Positions 35,246-46,405 of a stretch of 64,000 nt of DNA are shown here, piece by piece. Every line of letters begins with the position of its first letter. The first letter of the stretch is position 1. Made by a program: the position numbers and the translations under genes. This DNA comes from Aradus depressus (Eukaryota > Arthropoda > Insecta > Hemiptera > Aradidae): the NCBI GenBank assembly GCA_963662175.1, contig OY759220.1, positions 47,092,136 to 47,156,135 on the forward strand. Reading direction: 5' to 3'. The notes beneath the pieces were generated by a model, which saw nothing but the letters and a program-made list of their open reading frames with translations, did not search any database and was not told where the DNA came from.

Positions 35246-35357
35246 AATGTTTCAACTAACCAAAAAAAAAAGGTAATACATAGTTTATTATCATTATATA
35301 ATCCTTAAAATAGTCCTATAAAATATATCATATCTTCGTAGAAGTACTTCCACGTAG

Positions 35358-35690
35358 AGGGCCCCAGTAGCTCAGTGATATGAGTGGTTGGTTCCTGAGC
35401 TCAAGATCCCGGGTGCGAAACCCAGCCGAGGCCCTTAGTTCATTTTATCTAGGAGGTGAAATAAACTTAAACACGCCGTCCTTCGGATGGGACGTTGAGC
35501 GATGGCCCCGAACCTGTGCGATGTCAGGTACTCGTTAAAGAATCCTACACTGTGAGTAAACCTATTTAGGTAGCATTTAGGACTCCCATAGTCGAGTCGG
35601 TCTCATGTCCACTAGTGTCACGAAAGAGCGCTCTGGTAGTAGGCGATATGAACTTGTAGGTAGTTAAAAACTCGGACATGAGTCATAATA
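35358..35690 (+). repeat. tRNA-headed SINE, full-length copy
   Basis: The head gccccagtagctcagtgata has an A-box-like tagctcagtgatatgagtgg, and gggtgcgaaaccc is the B-box-like element (intact would be ggttcgaaaccc). Then come gccgaggccctta, the block gtccttcggatgggacgttg, tgtcaggtactcgttaaag, cgaaagagcgctctggtagt and a tail cggacatgagtcataata. No poly-A is obvious. At least ten other fragments lie in this window, and this copy gives the reference order. It presumably depended on a LINE for movement; the partner is not known. Confidence 0.75.
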
Positions 35691-36775
35691 ACTAACTACT
35701 TCCAAGTGCACTATACATCTGAAATATGCATCTATGTAGTAGGTTCCTTTCAAATTGTAGATCCCAGGAAATTAAAAACAAACAAACATATTTTACATAT
35801 TGAGCGTTTTTGAAAGATAAAACGACTGTAACCTCCCCGTTGGTTAGCTCAACCGAAATGATAAGAACTCAATTACAACGTTTCATACGTGGGCATACTG
35901 AACTGTTGGTTCATTATCATAACATTTTTACTACTCTATTTAATATTATGTATTAATTGAATACACCACTATTAAATTATACACACAATACCAAATTTGG
36001 CGTCCAATCTGAAGGACGGAGTGCTCATCAAGATATTTAGGCTACATCCTCCCGGTATTTTTAAATCAAAGAGAGGAGGAGCAGATTTCTTTCCGGGTAA
36101 TACCCCCCCCCCCCCCCCCCCCCCCCCTCCCCTTTCCACCCCCAAGGCGCGTAAATAAATTTTTATTTTCAGTCAAATCGAGCGATCTAAATGTATTTTT
36201 TAAGCGGAGTGCTTCTCATTTCGTCACTGGTTTCATTTCAGAAGAGGATTGGGTAAAATTCTTGTGTAACCTCTGATAATATAGAATAATATAGATATTG
36301 AAATAGATCCAATAAGCAGTCTATAAGTACCTATCTATTTCCTCAACATGACTTTTCAACCCCTTACAAAATATACAATTGAGTTTGAAATGATTTTTCA
36401 GACATTGGTTAAATTTCGCAGATTCACTAGGGAAGTGTGAGGCCCCCTGCAGTAGGTATCACGATCTGTTGCTAGAATTTGGTTCAAAATTATTCCTAAG
36501 TTTCATTGACTGAGGATTTATAACATTTTACACAAACCTCACCTTGGCTTCCACAATTGTTATGCGCAATGCAAGTGGTAAATAAAAGATGGAGAAAAAT
36601 ATTAAATCAACACTTCGAAAATATTAAAACATTTTTTCTTATAATGTCAAATACTTCCAATATTCTGACTCGAATTGTGTGATTAAATGAATGGTCAATA
36701 ATACATCCTCTCTCTATAGTGCAAACTTGGACCTGAAGCAGTGAGGCTGAAATAGTGAGAAGTGATTATTTCACA
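35691..36775. other. AT-rich, poly-C at 36103-36127, no gene
   Basis: A 25-base C run in otherwise unremarkable AT-rich sequence. Repeat X words near it (aatcgagcgatc at 36176) suggest a degraded copy at 36070-36190. Confidence 0.3.
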
Positions 36776-36827
36776 GGTTACAAAATAAAATGTAGTCTCA
36801 CCTCTCAAAGATTTTATTAATTGATGC

Positions 36828-36859
36828 AAGCCGGCTTTCGGGGTTGCCTTTATCATCAG
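36828..36859 (-). ncRNA. Hammerhead-like core
   Basis: The minus strand reads CTGATGA, a 13-base segment with a weak GG/CC stem, GAAA, self-complementary GCCGGC as stem III, then TT. The boxes are intact but stem II is short. Confidence 0.45.
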
Positions 36860-37061
36860 CAGTCTGGTAGAATAATGTAAAAAAAAGCTTGTGAGTCAGA
36901 TGGGGAACATGAATTGTAACACAAACACATCTGTCCCCATTCATGCAATTTTTAATTTTTTGAGTTGTTTCATATATTTGTTATTTAATGGAGAATTTTA
37001 TCTTTTTTATTTACTTTTACAAATTTTAAATTATATTTTTTACATTGTTTTGACAGGCAGC

Positions 37062-37093
37062 CTGATGATGAAAGCAATCTCGAAAGCCAGCTT
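37062..37093 (+). ncRNA. Hammerhead-like core (partner)
   Basis: CTGATGA at 37062-37068, GAAA at 37082-37085, GCCAGC at 37086-37091 and TT. One substitution breaks stem III symmetry and stem II is weak, so this copy is probably inactive. Confidence 0.4.
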
Positions 37094-37150
37094 GCATAAA
37101 ATAAAAAAATCTGTGAGAGGTTAGACTTCATTTTTATTTTGCGACCTGTA

Positions 37151-38676
37151 AGGGAAATTAGTAGGAAGCTAATTCTGAGAAGAAAACACACAACTGTCTT
37201 TATATAACTAACAACTATTCTGTAAATTATTATTGATCAAAATTCCGTTGAATTTGAACTACCATTTGGAAAATGCACTACATATGTGATACAATGATAA
37301 AAACAATATTATAGATGAATAACAACATTAAAATAACTTGAAAACATAAAGAAAACTTCTTTTAAACACAAAACTACTTCCAATAGTTCATTTGAACAAA
37401 ACAAATTTGTTATATAATAAAAACAAGTCACACATTGTAATAAAAATAACAAAATAAAACAATAAAAACATCAGATTTTTTTCAATAAACTTAAATGGTT
37501 TATTTTACTTTATTTTTTCTTTAATTTGAGAATTGCAAGTAGTAAATAAAACTTCAGAAAAATAAAAATTTACCACTTCAATTATTTAAAATCAATTTAT
37601 GTATATTCACAATTAGTTTTTTTACTTTCCCATAACAAATATGTAACAGTTACTGTTGAAAGAATAATTCTCATTGAATTGTACTCGTATAGCTAATTGT
37701 ATAAAAATAATTTCTATAATAATAATAATTATATTTTTAACATTATTTTTATTTGGACACTTAAAAGCCAAAAAACCAAAACATGCAGACTTTTTTTCTC
37801 CAAAAAATGAAAAACTGATAATCTATTTATGAATTAATTAAAAAAAAAAAAAAGGTTTGGCTATATTTCCAGACAAATAAAATTTACTACTCAACTAGTA
37901 GCTATTATGTGAGCTGAAGTGTTGGTCTTTGAGGAAGGTCAGTTGGGTGGAAAAGGCGGAGAGGGGAGGGCATTGTAAATAATATTAAAACATATCCGAC
38001 TATTTGCTTTTCTCTAATTGATCAATGCTACAATGTTTCATATGCAGACTACGTAGATGTTAGACATCATTAAATCTATGAAAAGCAGTTGCAGTTTCTC
38101 AATTTATTTACATTTTTTGAATTATTTCAAAAAAGAAATGGCAGTAATTAAAGAATTATTTCAGAAGGAAAATATAGAAAATGAAGTTTATTTATTATTT
38201 ATGATCGCTACTGGATAAGTTGTTTGTTTGTCTTTCCATTTCTCTCACTGAATTTATTCATAAGCATTCGCCACCATGATTACATATTGTCACACAATTA
38301 ATACAAGTCTTAGATGCAAAAATAAATTAATTAAAATAATAAATAAGTTTAAAAAAACAAACATTTATTCCCCCGATTTCCTTATGCTTATCCCTGCCCA
38401 TATTTTTCCAAGAAAGTTTAAAAAAAACTGAATATCTTCGAAACCAAACTACTTTTGTTTATAGTCAATTTTCGAAATTTAAACCAACATTACATGATTT
38501 TATTCTAATAAGATTAATTTTGGATTTTGAAGTGTACTTGATTATTTTTTATCTATGTTTAAAGGAATTTAATGATTAATAAAGAATAATAATAATGTTT
38601 TTAGATTGGGTAGTAGGGGATTCACTGACCTCCCTCAAGGACTCCCCACTTACTATTCATTGAGATAAAGTGATCC
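37151..38676. other. Very AT-rich, no gene
   Basis: Long A/T tracts only. It is notable only as a possible 3' flank of the exon that follows. AATAAA on the minus strand lies at 38499-38504, about 175 bases beyond that exon's stop codon. Confidence 0.35.
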
Positions 38677-38945
38677 TCAGCCGCCCTCCTGCTCTGGGGG
38701 AGACTCAGCGCCGGGAAAGAAGCAGAGGACGAGCATGGCTAGGCCGAGAGCAGCAGCGTGTTGAGTCTGGCTCAGGGATAACTTGGGAAGCAGGATGTGG
38801 ATGAGGTAAAGTAGGAACTTGCTCAGGCCGACTGTGAACAGGACCCAGAAGCCGATCACAGCCAGAAGGAAGCTTCTAAAGTCGTACTGGAACATCGGTT
38901 TGGGAGGACACTCAGCCTCGAAGCAGATCACCTCGTCCCCGAGTC
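38677..38945 (-). CDS. Terminal exon of an unrecognised membrane protein (host gene candidate)
   Basis: This is the only stretch with clear coding character outside mobile elements: GC-rich (C/G third positions) in a very AT-rich region. It is open from a 3' splice acceptor (minus strand, T-rich then ttattag at 38946-38952) to TGA. It encodes about 89 residues: an acidic cysteine-containing start (GLGDEVICFEAECPPKP), two hydrophobic segments (FLLAVIGFWVLFTVGL and LLYLIHILLP, then AALGLAMLVLCFFPG), and a short acidic end PPEQEGG. AATAAA follows on the same strand at 38499-38504. I do not recognise the family. Two to three membrane spans at the C-terminus suggest a multi-pass protein whose other exons lie at higher coordinates. 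Confidence 0.5.
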
Positions 38946-39029
38946 CTAATAATACAAGAAAAATATATTTATTCTCCTAAAGAATATTTAAAAAAAGTTA
39001 TGATAAAATATATGTTTTTAAATTAATAA

Positions 39030-39125
39030 TTTAGACATCTAGGACGCATACGGCAGTCGGTTATCCACCAGAGCGAGAAGCAGACCTTCTTGACGTGAGA
39101 TTTAAAGCCCGGGCATGAGTCCAAC
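39030..39125 (+). repeat. SINE 3' fragment
   Basis: Degenerate ccaccagagcgagaagcag, then tttaaagcccgggcatgagtcc, the 3' tail of the SINE. It lies in the putative intron of the host gene candidate. Confidence 0.5.
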
Positions 39126-40084
39126 AAACATTTATTTAAATTAAATTACTCAATTATAACAATAAAACTTTAATAAATTTAACAGAAACCATAAATCAAA
39201 ACTATTAAAAACATAACTTGGTAGGTACCTACCTAGTTTGTTTTTTATTTTTATTTTTTATGTTTTATTTGGTGAATTGAGTAATTTCATTTTCATTTCA
39301 AAAGTGTTTAAACTATAAGTAAACAAATTTTCAAACGTTGGTGGCTGATGTATTGAGAATATAAGTTGAAGATATTTTTAATAGATATAATCAATTCTCA
39401 TCATAAGTTTTTTTATTATTAAAATACGACTAGCTTACAAAGCATTCAATAAAGTATATATATATATATATATATTATTTTTTAGAAGGAAAACTTAATT
39501 AATTAATTCGAGCTGGAGGTGATGCCCCGATTTTGTTTTTTGTAAATACCGGGGATTGGAAGACACGAAACTCCATAAAAAAAATTAATATAGTGTTCTT
39601 CATTGAAAAAACTCACGGATGCAGAAAGGGGCAGGAGCCATCGCCTTCAAAATTCTTCCCCCGTATCGTTCAATCACGTTTTTCATGTCACTCTTCCAAA
39701 ATGAACCTAAAAGAAGAATAGTAATTTTAATTTTTTTTTTGTCAACAAGCAAACAGCGAAAAGTATTAGTAATTTCCTTAGAGTTCAGGGAAAAATCTTT
39801 TTTGATGGTGGTTGTATTTCGGGAGGGTTGTACCTCCCTTATCTGCCCTTCCCCCGAAATTCTCTAGGTACCTATTAATAATAATATTATTTATTCCCGT
39901 TAAATCATAACATGGTAACTGGATATCTCATACAATTCTGTACATAAAAATAGCTTATATATATTATATTTAGAATACAAACACATATGAGGTAAATTAT
40001 ATATATATACATATTTTAAATAGTACATGAATATCAAATTTTTAATATAATAGGTACTATACAAATATTTAATTATAAATATTT
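39126..40084. other. AT-rich intron-like sequence
   Basis: AT microsatellite at 39457-39474. Short frames at 39533-39867 are unsupported. If the two exon calls are right, this lies in a 2.4-kb intron. Confidence 0.3.
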
Positions 40085-40625
40085 TATTTTACTATTTCGA
40101 TAGATATCTCTTTTTTCGGGTGATAGACCCCTTTCTCAGATAACAAAGATCGAAATATACAATAAATAATAGATCAAAAAAATAAAATGAAGAATTAAAA
40201 ATAAAAAATAATTTTTTAAAAATATTATCACATAGAGTAGATACCTACTATCTAATCTTTAACTATAAATTATTTATATATTTATTTTTTTAAGGTATGT
40301 CTGTTTTTAGGGCGATATTTCGGGGTGATTACGCACCTTTACCTCAAACCACAAAAAGCGAAATATAGAAGAAAAAAATATTTATAAATAAATAAATTGT
40401 TGATTTTTCCGGAATTTTTTTTCCAGAGATGACTCCTTTTTTCTTTTTCTTTTTGACAATATTTCGGGACACTTCATGTCCCTTCTTCTGGTCACTATGA
40501 ACGAGGCGTACAGAGATGGAAGTGTCCTGAAATATTCTTAAAAAAGAAGACATCTCTGAAAAAATAATACCGGAAAAAATCAACATGGTAACATCCCTGA
40601 AATGCTTAAGAAACAATAAATAAAT
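40085..40625. mobile_element. Cluster of decayed Penelope-like ends
   Basis: Three adjacent pairs or halves are visible. 40100-40165 has ttttttcgggtgatag facing gatcgaaatata. 40305-40370 has gatatttcggggtgatt facing aaaagcgaaatatag. 40430-40560 has caatatttcgggacacttc facing agtgtcctgaaatattc. The last matches the 43770-43969 palindrome family. In each, the GAAA/TTTC box and one stem II arm survive on both strands, but the CTGANGA box is altered. Confidence 0.45.
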
Positions 40626-40639
40626 TAACAGGAATATAG

Positions 40640-40935
40640 TATATAGCTCAAAAAATTGATAATAATATAAATGTTAAATAAAAGGGTTTATGCGCCTCTT
40701 CTTCAGGCCACAGAGAGCGAAACGTAGAAGTAAAAAATATTTATAGATCAATAAATTGATAATATCAACAGCAGTAAGGTATATAGTATATAACTAAAAA
40801 AATTGATAATAATATAAATGTTAAATAAAAGGGTTTATGCGCCTCTTCTTCAGGCCACAGAGAGCGAAACGTAGAAGTAAAAAATATTTATAGATCAATA
40901 AATTGATAATATCAACAGCAGTAAGGTATATAGTA
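40640..40935. repeat. 147-bp tandem duplication of a Penelope-like end
   Basis: Two almost identical units (spacing 147 from 40654 to 40801) contain gggtttatgcgcctcttctt and caggccacagagagcgaaac. The start of a third unit is visible near 40948. The unit includes a degraded terminal pair, so the element end itself was tandemly duplicated. Confidence 0.8.
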
Positions 40936-41046
40936 TATAACTAAAAAAATTGATTATAATAAAAGTTTTAAATCAATGTAATTGATAGAAATTATGGGAT
41001 ATTAATAGAGGACCTCTGCAAAAAATTAAAATAAATGCAAAAATTA

Positions 41047-41205
41047 AACCTTTTATATTTGAAACACGACTTTACCTGGTTATTAAACCTTTTATATTTG
41101 AAACACGACTTTACCTGGTTATTAAACCTTTTATATTTGAAACACGACTTTACCTGGTTATTAAACCTTTTATATTTGAAACACGACTTTACCTCGTTAT
41201 TTTGT
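41047..41205. repeat. 39-bp minisatellite, 4 copies
   Basis: The unit attaaaccttttatatttga plus aacacgactttacctggtt repeats four times. The period is divisible by three, so open frames cross it on both strands. No other coding evidence. Confidence 0.92.
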
Positions 41206-41344
41206 TCCTTTTTGAACAATAAGAAAAAAAAATCCTTAAGTACATACTTGTTGTAAATGTATTTTTGCCATATAGGATACATTTCAGTATTTCCTTACAT
41301 ATATTATAAGGATAAATATAATAATAATATTGTAATATATTTAC

Positions 41345-41582
41345 CGAAGTTATTAGCTTTCTGATTTACTTTCCTCTGCCTAAAGAAGCTTCTCACAGAG
41401 GCGTAGTGACTCAGGCAAAAACTCGAACTCGGAGTTTGGTGCCGGTGTTTCGTGTATTGTTGCATACACTTTGACAAACAGAAACCTAACTGAAACTGGT
41501 ATCTAGATAATATGTTACCGTTCATTTTCCTATTTCTATTTTGTGGCTGAGTCCAGAGAAGATCATGCAATGCTAACCTCAC
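41345..41582 (-). CDS. Possible upstream exon of the 38.7-kb host gene candidate
   Basis: The minus-strand frame is open over about 79 codons and ends with AAC TTC G followed by GTAAAT, a good splice donor leaving one base in phase. The acceptor of the exon at 38945 needs exactly one upstream base, giving a joined Gly codon. The sequence (QNRNRKMNGNILSRYQF near its start and ASVRSFFRQRKVNQKANNF at its end) is basic and unrecognised. The phase match has a one in three chance of being accidental, and the upstream boundary is not defined. Confidence 0.25.
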
Positions 41583-41719
41583 TCATTGAAAACTCCCTTG
41601 TAGGCATGTATCAATCATATGGTCTCAAATATTTAACTACGATATAATCAAAATATTACAAAGCCGTGTGATCAGGTCACACATTGTACCATACCGTAGA
41701 ACAATTATATTTTGTTTTA

Positions 41720-42020
41720 CTTCCCTAGCTAGTTATTCGGTGAGAAAGTCGAAGTTGAATTTGCGCCGGAATTTCATGTTTTTCAAACTCCTAATTCCAA
41801 AAATTAAAAAAAAAAAATATGTCCCTGGGGGCACGAAATCTCTCGATAAAATGAATATATCATGAGAAATTTTTATCAAAAATCAATTTTATCGCCTAAA
41901 AAGAAGATGGGATATAGAGAGGGGGCTCTTCCGAGGATACAGAAGTGCCTATGTAAGACGCCCAATGATCTTCAAGCTGAAACAATAGATTGGGTTTAGA
42001 GGAAGACCGAAAACTTAGTT
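41720..42020 (-). repeat. Repeat X copy (reverse)
   Basis: Reverse-strand tail (gaatttcatgttt), body and head-type words (ctctcgataaaatgaatat, gaagaccgaaaacttag) are in order, with parts missing. Confidence 0.5.
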
Positions 42021-42041
42021 CATTTGAAATACAATAATTGT

Positions 42042-42160
42042 ATGAAAATATTAATAAAACTAGAATTTTTTCCTGCCATTAAATATATATAATATAATAA
42101 TTATAATATTATATATATATTTAATGGCTGGAAAAAATTCTAGTTTTATTAATATTTTCA
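42042..42160. repeat. 119-bp palindrome
   Basis: The arms run inward from tgaaaatattaataaaacta to taatataataattataatat with only one or two mismatches (ctgcca against tggctg). The core is purely AT. It may be another head-to-head element end, but no hammerhead box is visible. Confidence 0.7.
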
Positions 42161-43136
42161 TGTCATGCCTAATCATTTTGTTAAATACACAAATATGATT
42201 TCACGCATATCATCCATAAATTAGTTTAATTAGAATTTAATAATTGTTGTCTTTAATTTTAGTTTTGTCGCTGTTACTGGAAGTAAATATTCCAGAACAA
42301 CACAAACGTAACAGTAAGGCTCGTGGATTTCCCAGTTGAAATTCCAACTCCTCCCATACCTATCTGATCTGCATATATGTACGGTTTGTTGTAGTATTTT
42401 GTATTTGTATTGTATCTGGTGAAGGTATAAAGGCAGCTTCTGGGGGTCAGGATCAAGGAGGTCCCTCCGATTATGGTTATCCGTGTCAGGTTATAATAAC
42501 AATAGTTTTTTAAGTTAATATCGATTCTGGAAGACATCGATTGAATCAATTGTGTATCGTTTATTGCGAATCCTATTTTTCAATAACCCCCTCCCCTCGC
42601 TTAGCCTACCCCCTAGATTTTTTTTTAAACATTTCAATATCTGCAAATTATATTTTTTAATTAGCCAACTAGCGCTCCCAAGGGCTTAGAAATCAAATTA
42701 TTATTTATAAAAAAACAATAAGGTGTGACTTCTTAAGGAAAAAAAAAACAAATCTGATTGGGTTCCAGAACCCCCCCTTCCTTCCGTATGGAGGCTTGGT
42801 AGCTAGCCCCGCGTCTATCGTGACAAGGCTGTTCAAGGGAGCTAAAATCTAGGTACATATGTATATAATTTGCGTCATTCATTTTCAGATAACAACTAGC
42901 AGGCATATTTCACCACCATACACACAATTTCCAATATTCGGATACAATATATCTCAGACAACATATTATGTTAACAATAATTAACCATTTTGAGTTAATA
43001 TCGATTATTCCAATTGTATAAACTATCGATTATATATAATTTTGAGTTTTCTCCGACCTGATGTAAATGAAATGTTGTACTGGAATAGAAACAAAATATA
43101 CACCACAGGAACTAATTTGCAAATAAAATCAAACAT

Positions 43137-43458
43137 GCTACTTGTTACCAGTAATTACGTGTTACCAGTAGTTACTTGTTAACAGTAATTACTTGTTACC
43201 AGTAGTTACTTGTTACCAGTAGTTACTTGTTACCAGTAGTTAATTGTTACCAGTAATTACATATTACCAGTAGTTACTTGTTAACAGTAATTACTTGTTA
43301 CCAGTAATTACTTGTTACCAGTAGTTACTTGTTACCAGTAGTTAATTGTTACCAGTAATTACATATTACCAGTAGTTACTTGTTAACAGTAGTTAATTGT
43401 TACCAGTAATTACATATTACCAGTAGTTACTTGTTAACAGTAGTTACTGGTGACTAGA
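43137..43458. repeat. 17-bp minisatellite, about 19 copies
   Basis: The unit acttgttaccagtagtt has variants (aacagt, agtaatt, acatatt) that recur in higher-order blocks of several units. Confidence 0.92.
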
Positions 43459-43504
43459 ACTCTTTGTAACAAATAAATGCTACTAATTATAAACTACTTT
43501 TTGC

Positions 43505-43620
43505 TTGGGAGCGCTAGTTGGCTAATTGTTGGCTAACTAGTTGGCTAATTGTTGGCTAACTAGTTGGCTAATTGTTGGCTAACTAGTTGGCTAATTGTTG
43601 GCTAACTAGTTGGCTAATTA
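43505..43620. repeat. 23-bp repeat, about 5 copies
   Basis: The unit ttggctaattgttggctaac plus tag repeats perfectly. Only the single-copy form is present in the left arm of the surrounding inverted repeat, so the expansion happened after the arms formed. Confidence 0.9.
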
Positions 43621-43769
43621 AAAATTATTATTTGCAGATATTGAAATGTAAAAAAAAATCTAGGGGCTTAGGCAAAGGTATTGGGTATTGAAAAATAAGA
43701 TTCGCAATAATCGATATACAATTGATTCAATCGATGTCGTGTTTCTTAAACTTCTCTGGGACGTTCCAC

Positions 43770-43969
43770 TGTTGGTTGTTTCCGGCATTTCTTCCAGAGG
43801 TGTCTTCTTATTTTTTGGACAATATTTCGGGACACTTACACGTCCCTTCTTCTGGTCACTATGAACCTGGTGGTCATAGTGACCAGAAGAAGGGACGTGT
43901 AAGTATCCCGAAATATTGTCCAAAAAATAAGAAGACACCTCTGGAAGAAATGCCGGAAACAACCAACAA
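43770..43969. mobile_element. 200-bp palindromic Penelope-like end pair inserted in the inverted repeat
   Basis: Arms of about 92 bases are nearly perfect, around a short ctggt loop. Each has caatatttcgggacactta and ccagaagaagggacgtg. The hammerhead first box reads CAGAAGA rather than CTGANGA in both arms and in the relative at 40430-40560, while stem II (GGGA/TCCC) and GAAA are kept. The element splits the sequence caatcgat, giving short flanking duplications consistent with an insertion. Confidence 0.6.
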
Positions 43970-44524
43970 TCAATCGATACCTTCCAGAATTTATTTTAAC
44001 TTAAAGAACTATTGTTATTATAACCTGACACGGATAACCATAAGAGACGGTTATAGCGGTGATTAAGGGTAACATAACCTGACAGGGATACTGTTAATCT
44101 AAGAATACTGATCAGCTAGCTGCTACAATTAATAGCACACATCAAAACCGTGGAGTACTAGATTTTTCTCTGTCAAACATGTCTCCTGGTTTCTTTAGAA
44201 ATAATCGAAAAGTAAAAATACAACTGTCTTTTTTTTCTTAGAGACAAATGAGGGTAATTTAATATAATAGTAGTTAATCAAAATTAGTTGGTTAGGTTGG
44301 TGGAGGGCCAGGTCGTGTGGTTAGCCGTGCTTTACCGAGATGGCGGCTCGCCAACTTCATTAGAAATGCTCCCATAATTAATTACGTGAGTGCTGCCCGT
44401 GTGAGGTCCCACCTTTCACACTCAAACTAACCTAGATAATTTATACAATACTATAAATATAATTCCACACGATTGATGACTTCCTTCACGCATTTGTCTT
44501 CGCTGAAAAAATTAATAAAAAAAA

Positions 44525-44640
44525 GACAGTGAATCATTGGCAAAGCACTTCCCCACCTCGAATTATTTGTAATCAACTATGTTTTCGCGCTTTCCTCTTC
44601 TCTTCGGCAGATTTGGCTGAAAATAAAATTAGTTAGCCTA
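44525..44640 (+). repeat. Repeat X head
   Basis: Shows cagtgaatcattggc, cacttccccacctcgaatta, gttttcgcgctttcctctt and gatttggctgaaaat, then stops. Confidence 0.55.
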
Positions 44641-45027
44641 ATTATTACCAGAGCGCTCTATTGTCGCATGGTGCGAATCCTAAATTTTATCAGGTTTATT
44701 CACTTATGGTGGGTTGCACCAACCAAGATCACTTCAGATCCAGGATCATACGAAGGTTTGATCCTGGATCAACTGCTTTGATCCACCTTTTCTGTCTCAC
44801 CATTACCGAACCAGGATCAACATCAGACTTTGATCCTGGATCTTGATCTTCCTGGATTAACCAACAATTTTTGTTGCACCATCCTAGATCAAGCAATTAA
44901 TCCGAAGAAAAGGGTCTGTGATCCCAGATCAAATTTGATACCCCAGTTAAGGGAGATCAAATACCAGGATTAAATAGTTGTTGCTCTGTTAGTCATTCCA
45001 ATTCTACAAATTTTTCAAGTTTTCAAT

Positions 45028-45503
45028 TATGTCTGATGTTGAGTCAATAGAGAATCTTGAGGAATGGTTAAATAGTGTTGAAGAAATTGACGAGGATACA
45101 TCACATTTCGTTCGTCGTGTAATTCGAGAGGCGAGATTTATTTTCTGAATTTGATGACGGAAAATTTAGACAGAGGTATAGACTGTCCAGGGCATATGTT
45201 TTAACATTGTTTACATCTATACAAGGGGGTTTATCAAGGGGGACAGATGCAAGAAATAACCCTATTTCTCCCATGAACAGGTTACTAATTACGTTGAGAT
45301 ACTATGCTACGGGAAGCTTTCAGATGACAATATCTGACATGATTTGTCTTTCAGAGACAGCACCAATTTCTCTTCACTCTCCGTCAATTCGGAGACATCT
45401 GGCGGTCCACCACCTGTTTTATGTCTCTGCACCTGAAAAACACATTATTTTGTTTAAAAAAAAGGTGATACTACAAAAGTCAAATAATAGGAATAAAACC
45501 TAA
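45028..45503 (+). pseudogene. Harbinger transposase N-terminal part, broken
   Basis: The first frame begins MSDVESIENLEEWLNSVEEI and stops near 45148. A shifted frame continues with FRQRYRLSRAYVLTLF, then NRLLITLRYYATGSFQMTIS, a hallmark of HARBI1-like transposases, and SIRRHLAVHHL. The DDE catalytic part downstream is missing or unrecognisable, replaced by AT-rich sequence and the Penelope insertion. So there is at least one frameshift plus loss of the nuclease domain. Confidence 0.8.
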
Positions 45504-45589
45504 AATGGAACCGAAAATCAAATTGAAAAAATATTTTTGCAGTGAATTAAAGACTTCCCCAGTTATACTCTTTAGCCGAGATATTTTGA

Positions 45590-46000
45590 ACACTTAATAA
45601 AAAATAAAGAAAAACGTGTTTTTTTTTTCAAAAAAATCTTGTTTACTTCACAAAATATATATAATATGGGAGTACTTTCGGTATTGCTAACAATCAGAGG
45701 CGATGTACTTAAAAAAGAGGACTGTTGGGTAGGTACCAGAACAAATACCTAATACATTATACAAACATCTCAACAGCACTAAAGAAAAAAGTGGGATTTA
45801 CTATCTAAAATGTAGTTTTTGTAATTTTGTTTATGTAAGTCAAACTGGGAGACAATTTAAAAATAGGGTAAAATAACACGTTTCAGAATTAGGCTTAAAC
45901 ATTGACACAACACACACCTCAGTAAAATTAAATCGTAAAAAAATTTAATTTTTACATATTTTTAATTAGGATTTTCAGATACTTCACAAAAAAACTAGGT
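45590..46000. mobile_element. Penelope fragment nested in the Harbinger element
   Basis: The left part (45665-45700, minus strand) is a decayed copy of the 1425-2130 end: accgaaagtactccca is kept while the first box reads CTGATTG. It is followed on the plus strand by a GIY-YIG coding remnant. The end and the coding part lie in opposite orientations, as in other Penelope copies here. Its left flank (45580-45660) resembles 3830-3900. Confidence 0.65.
45733..45948 (+). pseudogene. Penelope GIY-YIG endonuclease remnant
   Basis: The reading frame gives LYKHLNSTKEKSGIYYLKC, then SFCNFVYVSQTGRQFKNRVK, a stop, and HVSELGLNIDTTHTS. GIY and VYVSQTGR correspond to the GIY...YIGQTGR signature of Penelope endonucleases (the usual G is S here). 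The CxxC between them is also typical. It has an internal stop and no reverse transcriptase beside it. Confidence 0.75.
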
Positions 46001-46184
46001 TTTCCGGTATTTTAGTTTTCTTGTACGAGCAATAGTAACAAAATTAAAATTGTAATAGCAGAAATATGTTTTTTTTTGGAAATTTTGCAGATATTTAACA
46101 TGGATAATTTTCATTCAAATCAATTCAAGAATAAATAAAGCAACTGAAAATAAATTAAGTTTATCTTACCTAACTTTCAGCTAT

Positions 46185-46405
46185 CCTTTTCTTGGCTCGA
46201 GCTTCCGTATTTTTATATAACAGCTTGAGCTGTTCTACACTTCTATTGGCGGACAGTGGAAATTCATGATTGAATTTCTCCCTAATCTTTTTCTGGTTTC
46301 CTTGCATTCTATTACTTTTTGACTTAATTCCTCTGTACAAAGGTCCAGAAGAAAATCTTTTTCCCGTAGGGAAAAATTTGCAGATCTCTTCGTCATTGTT
46401 AACAG
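46185..46405 (-). pseudogene. Harbinger Myb/SANT-like DNA-binding protein remnant
   Basis: The minus strand begins MTKRSANFSLREKDFLLDLC. After a one-base shift it continues KKIREKFNHEFPLSANRSVE and LYKNTEARAKKRIAES with a stop. The pattern (initial MTKRSANFS, a QLK.LYKN..ARAKK helix) is that of Myb/SANT-like proteins that accompany Harbinger transposases and help bring them to the ends. The product would be truncated or broken by the frameshift. Confidence 0.7.

Larger units (their letters stand above)
36776..37150. mobile_element. Penelope-like terminal pair with two hammerhead-like cores
   Basis: Inverted ends at 36776-36872 and 37050-37150 share acctctcaaagattttatt or its complement, the hammerhead core, and gtagtctcacctc or its complement. 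They are about 80% identical, with a 180-base AT-rich spacer that encodes nothing recognisable. This is a solo pair that has lost the RT and endonuclease body. Confidence 0.6.
42470..44045. repeat. 1.6-kb inverted repeat with arms 42470-42690 and 43497-44045
   Basis: The left arm (cacggataaccata complement at 42470, cgattgaatcaatt complement at 42540, tagccaactagcgctcccaag at 42662) is repeated inverted on the right. The right arm is interrupted at about 43743-43970 by a Penelope palindrome and enlarged by a 23-bp tandem expansion (43505-43620). The 800-base spacer holds the 17-bp minisatellite. It could be a foldback or MITE-type DNA element. No transposase is present. Confidence 0.6.

Noticed and set aside
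35358..35432. Possible tRNA gene
   Set aside because: It has A- and B-box-like words but no cloverleaf that I could draw, and it continues into a repeated body present in ten or more copies, so it is a SINE head.
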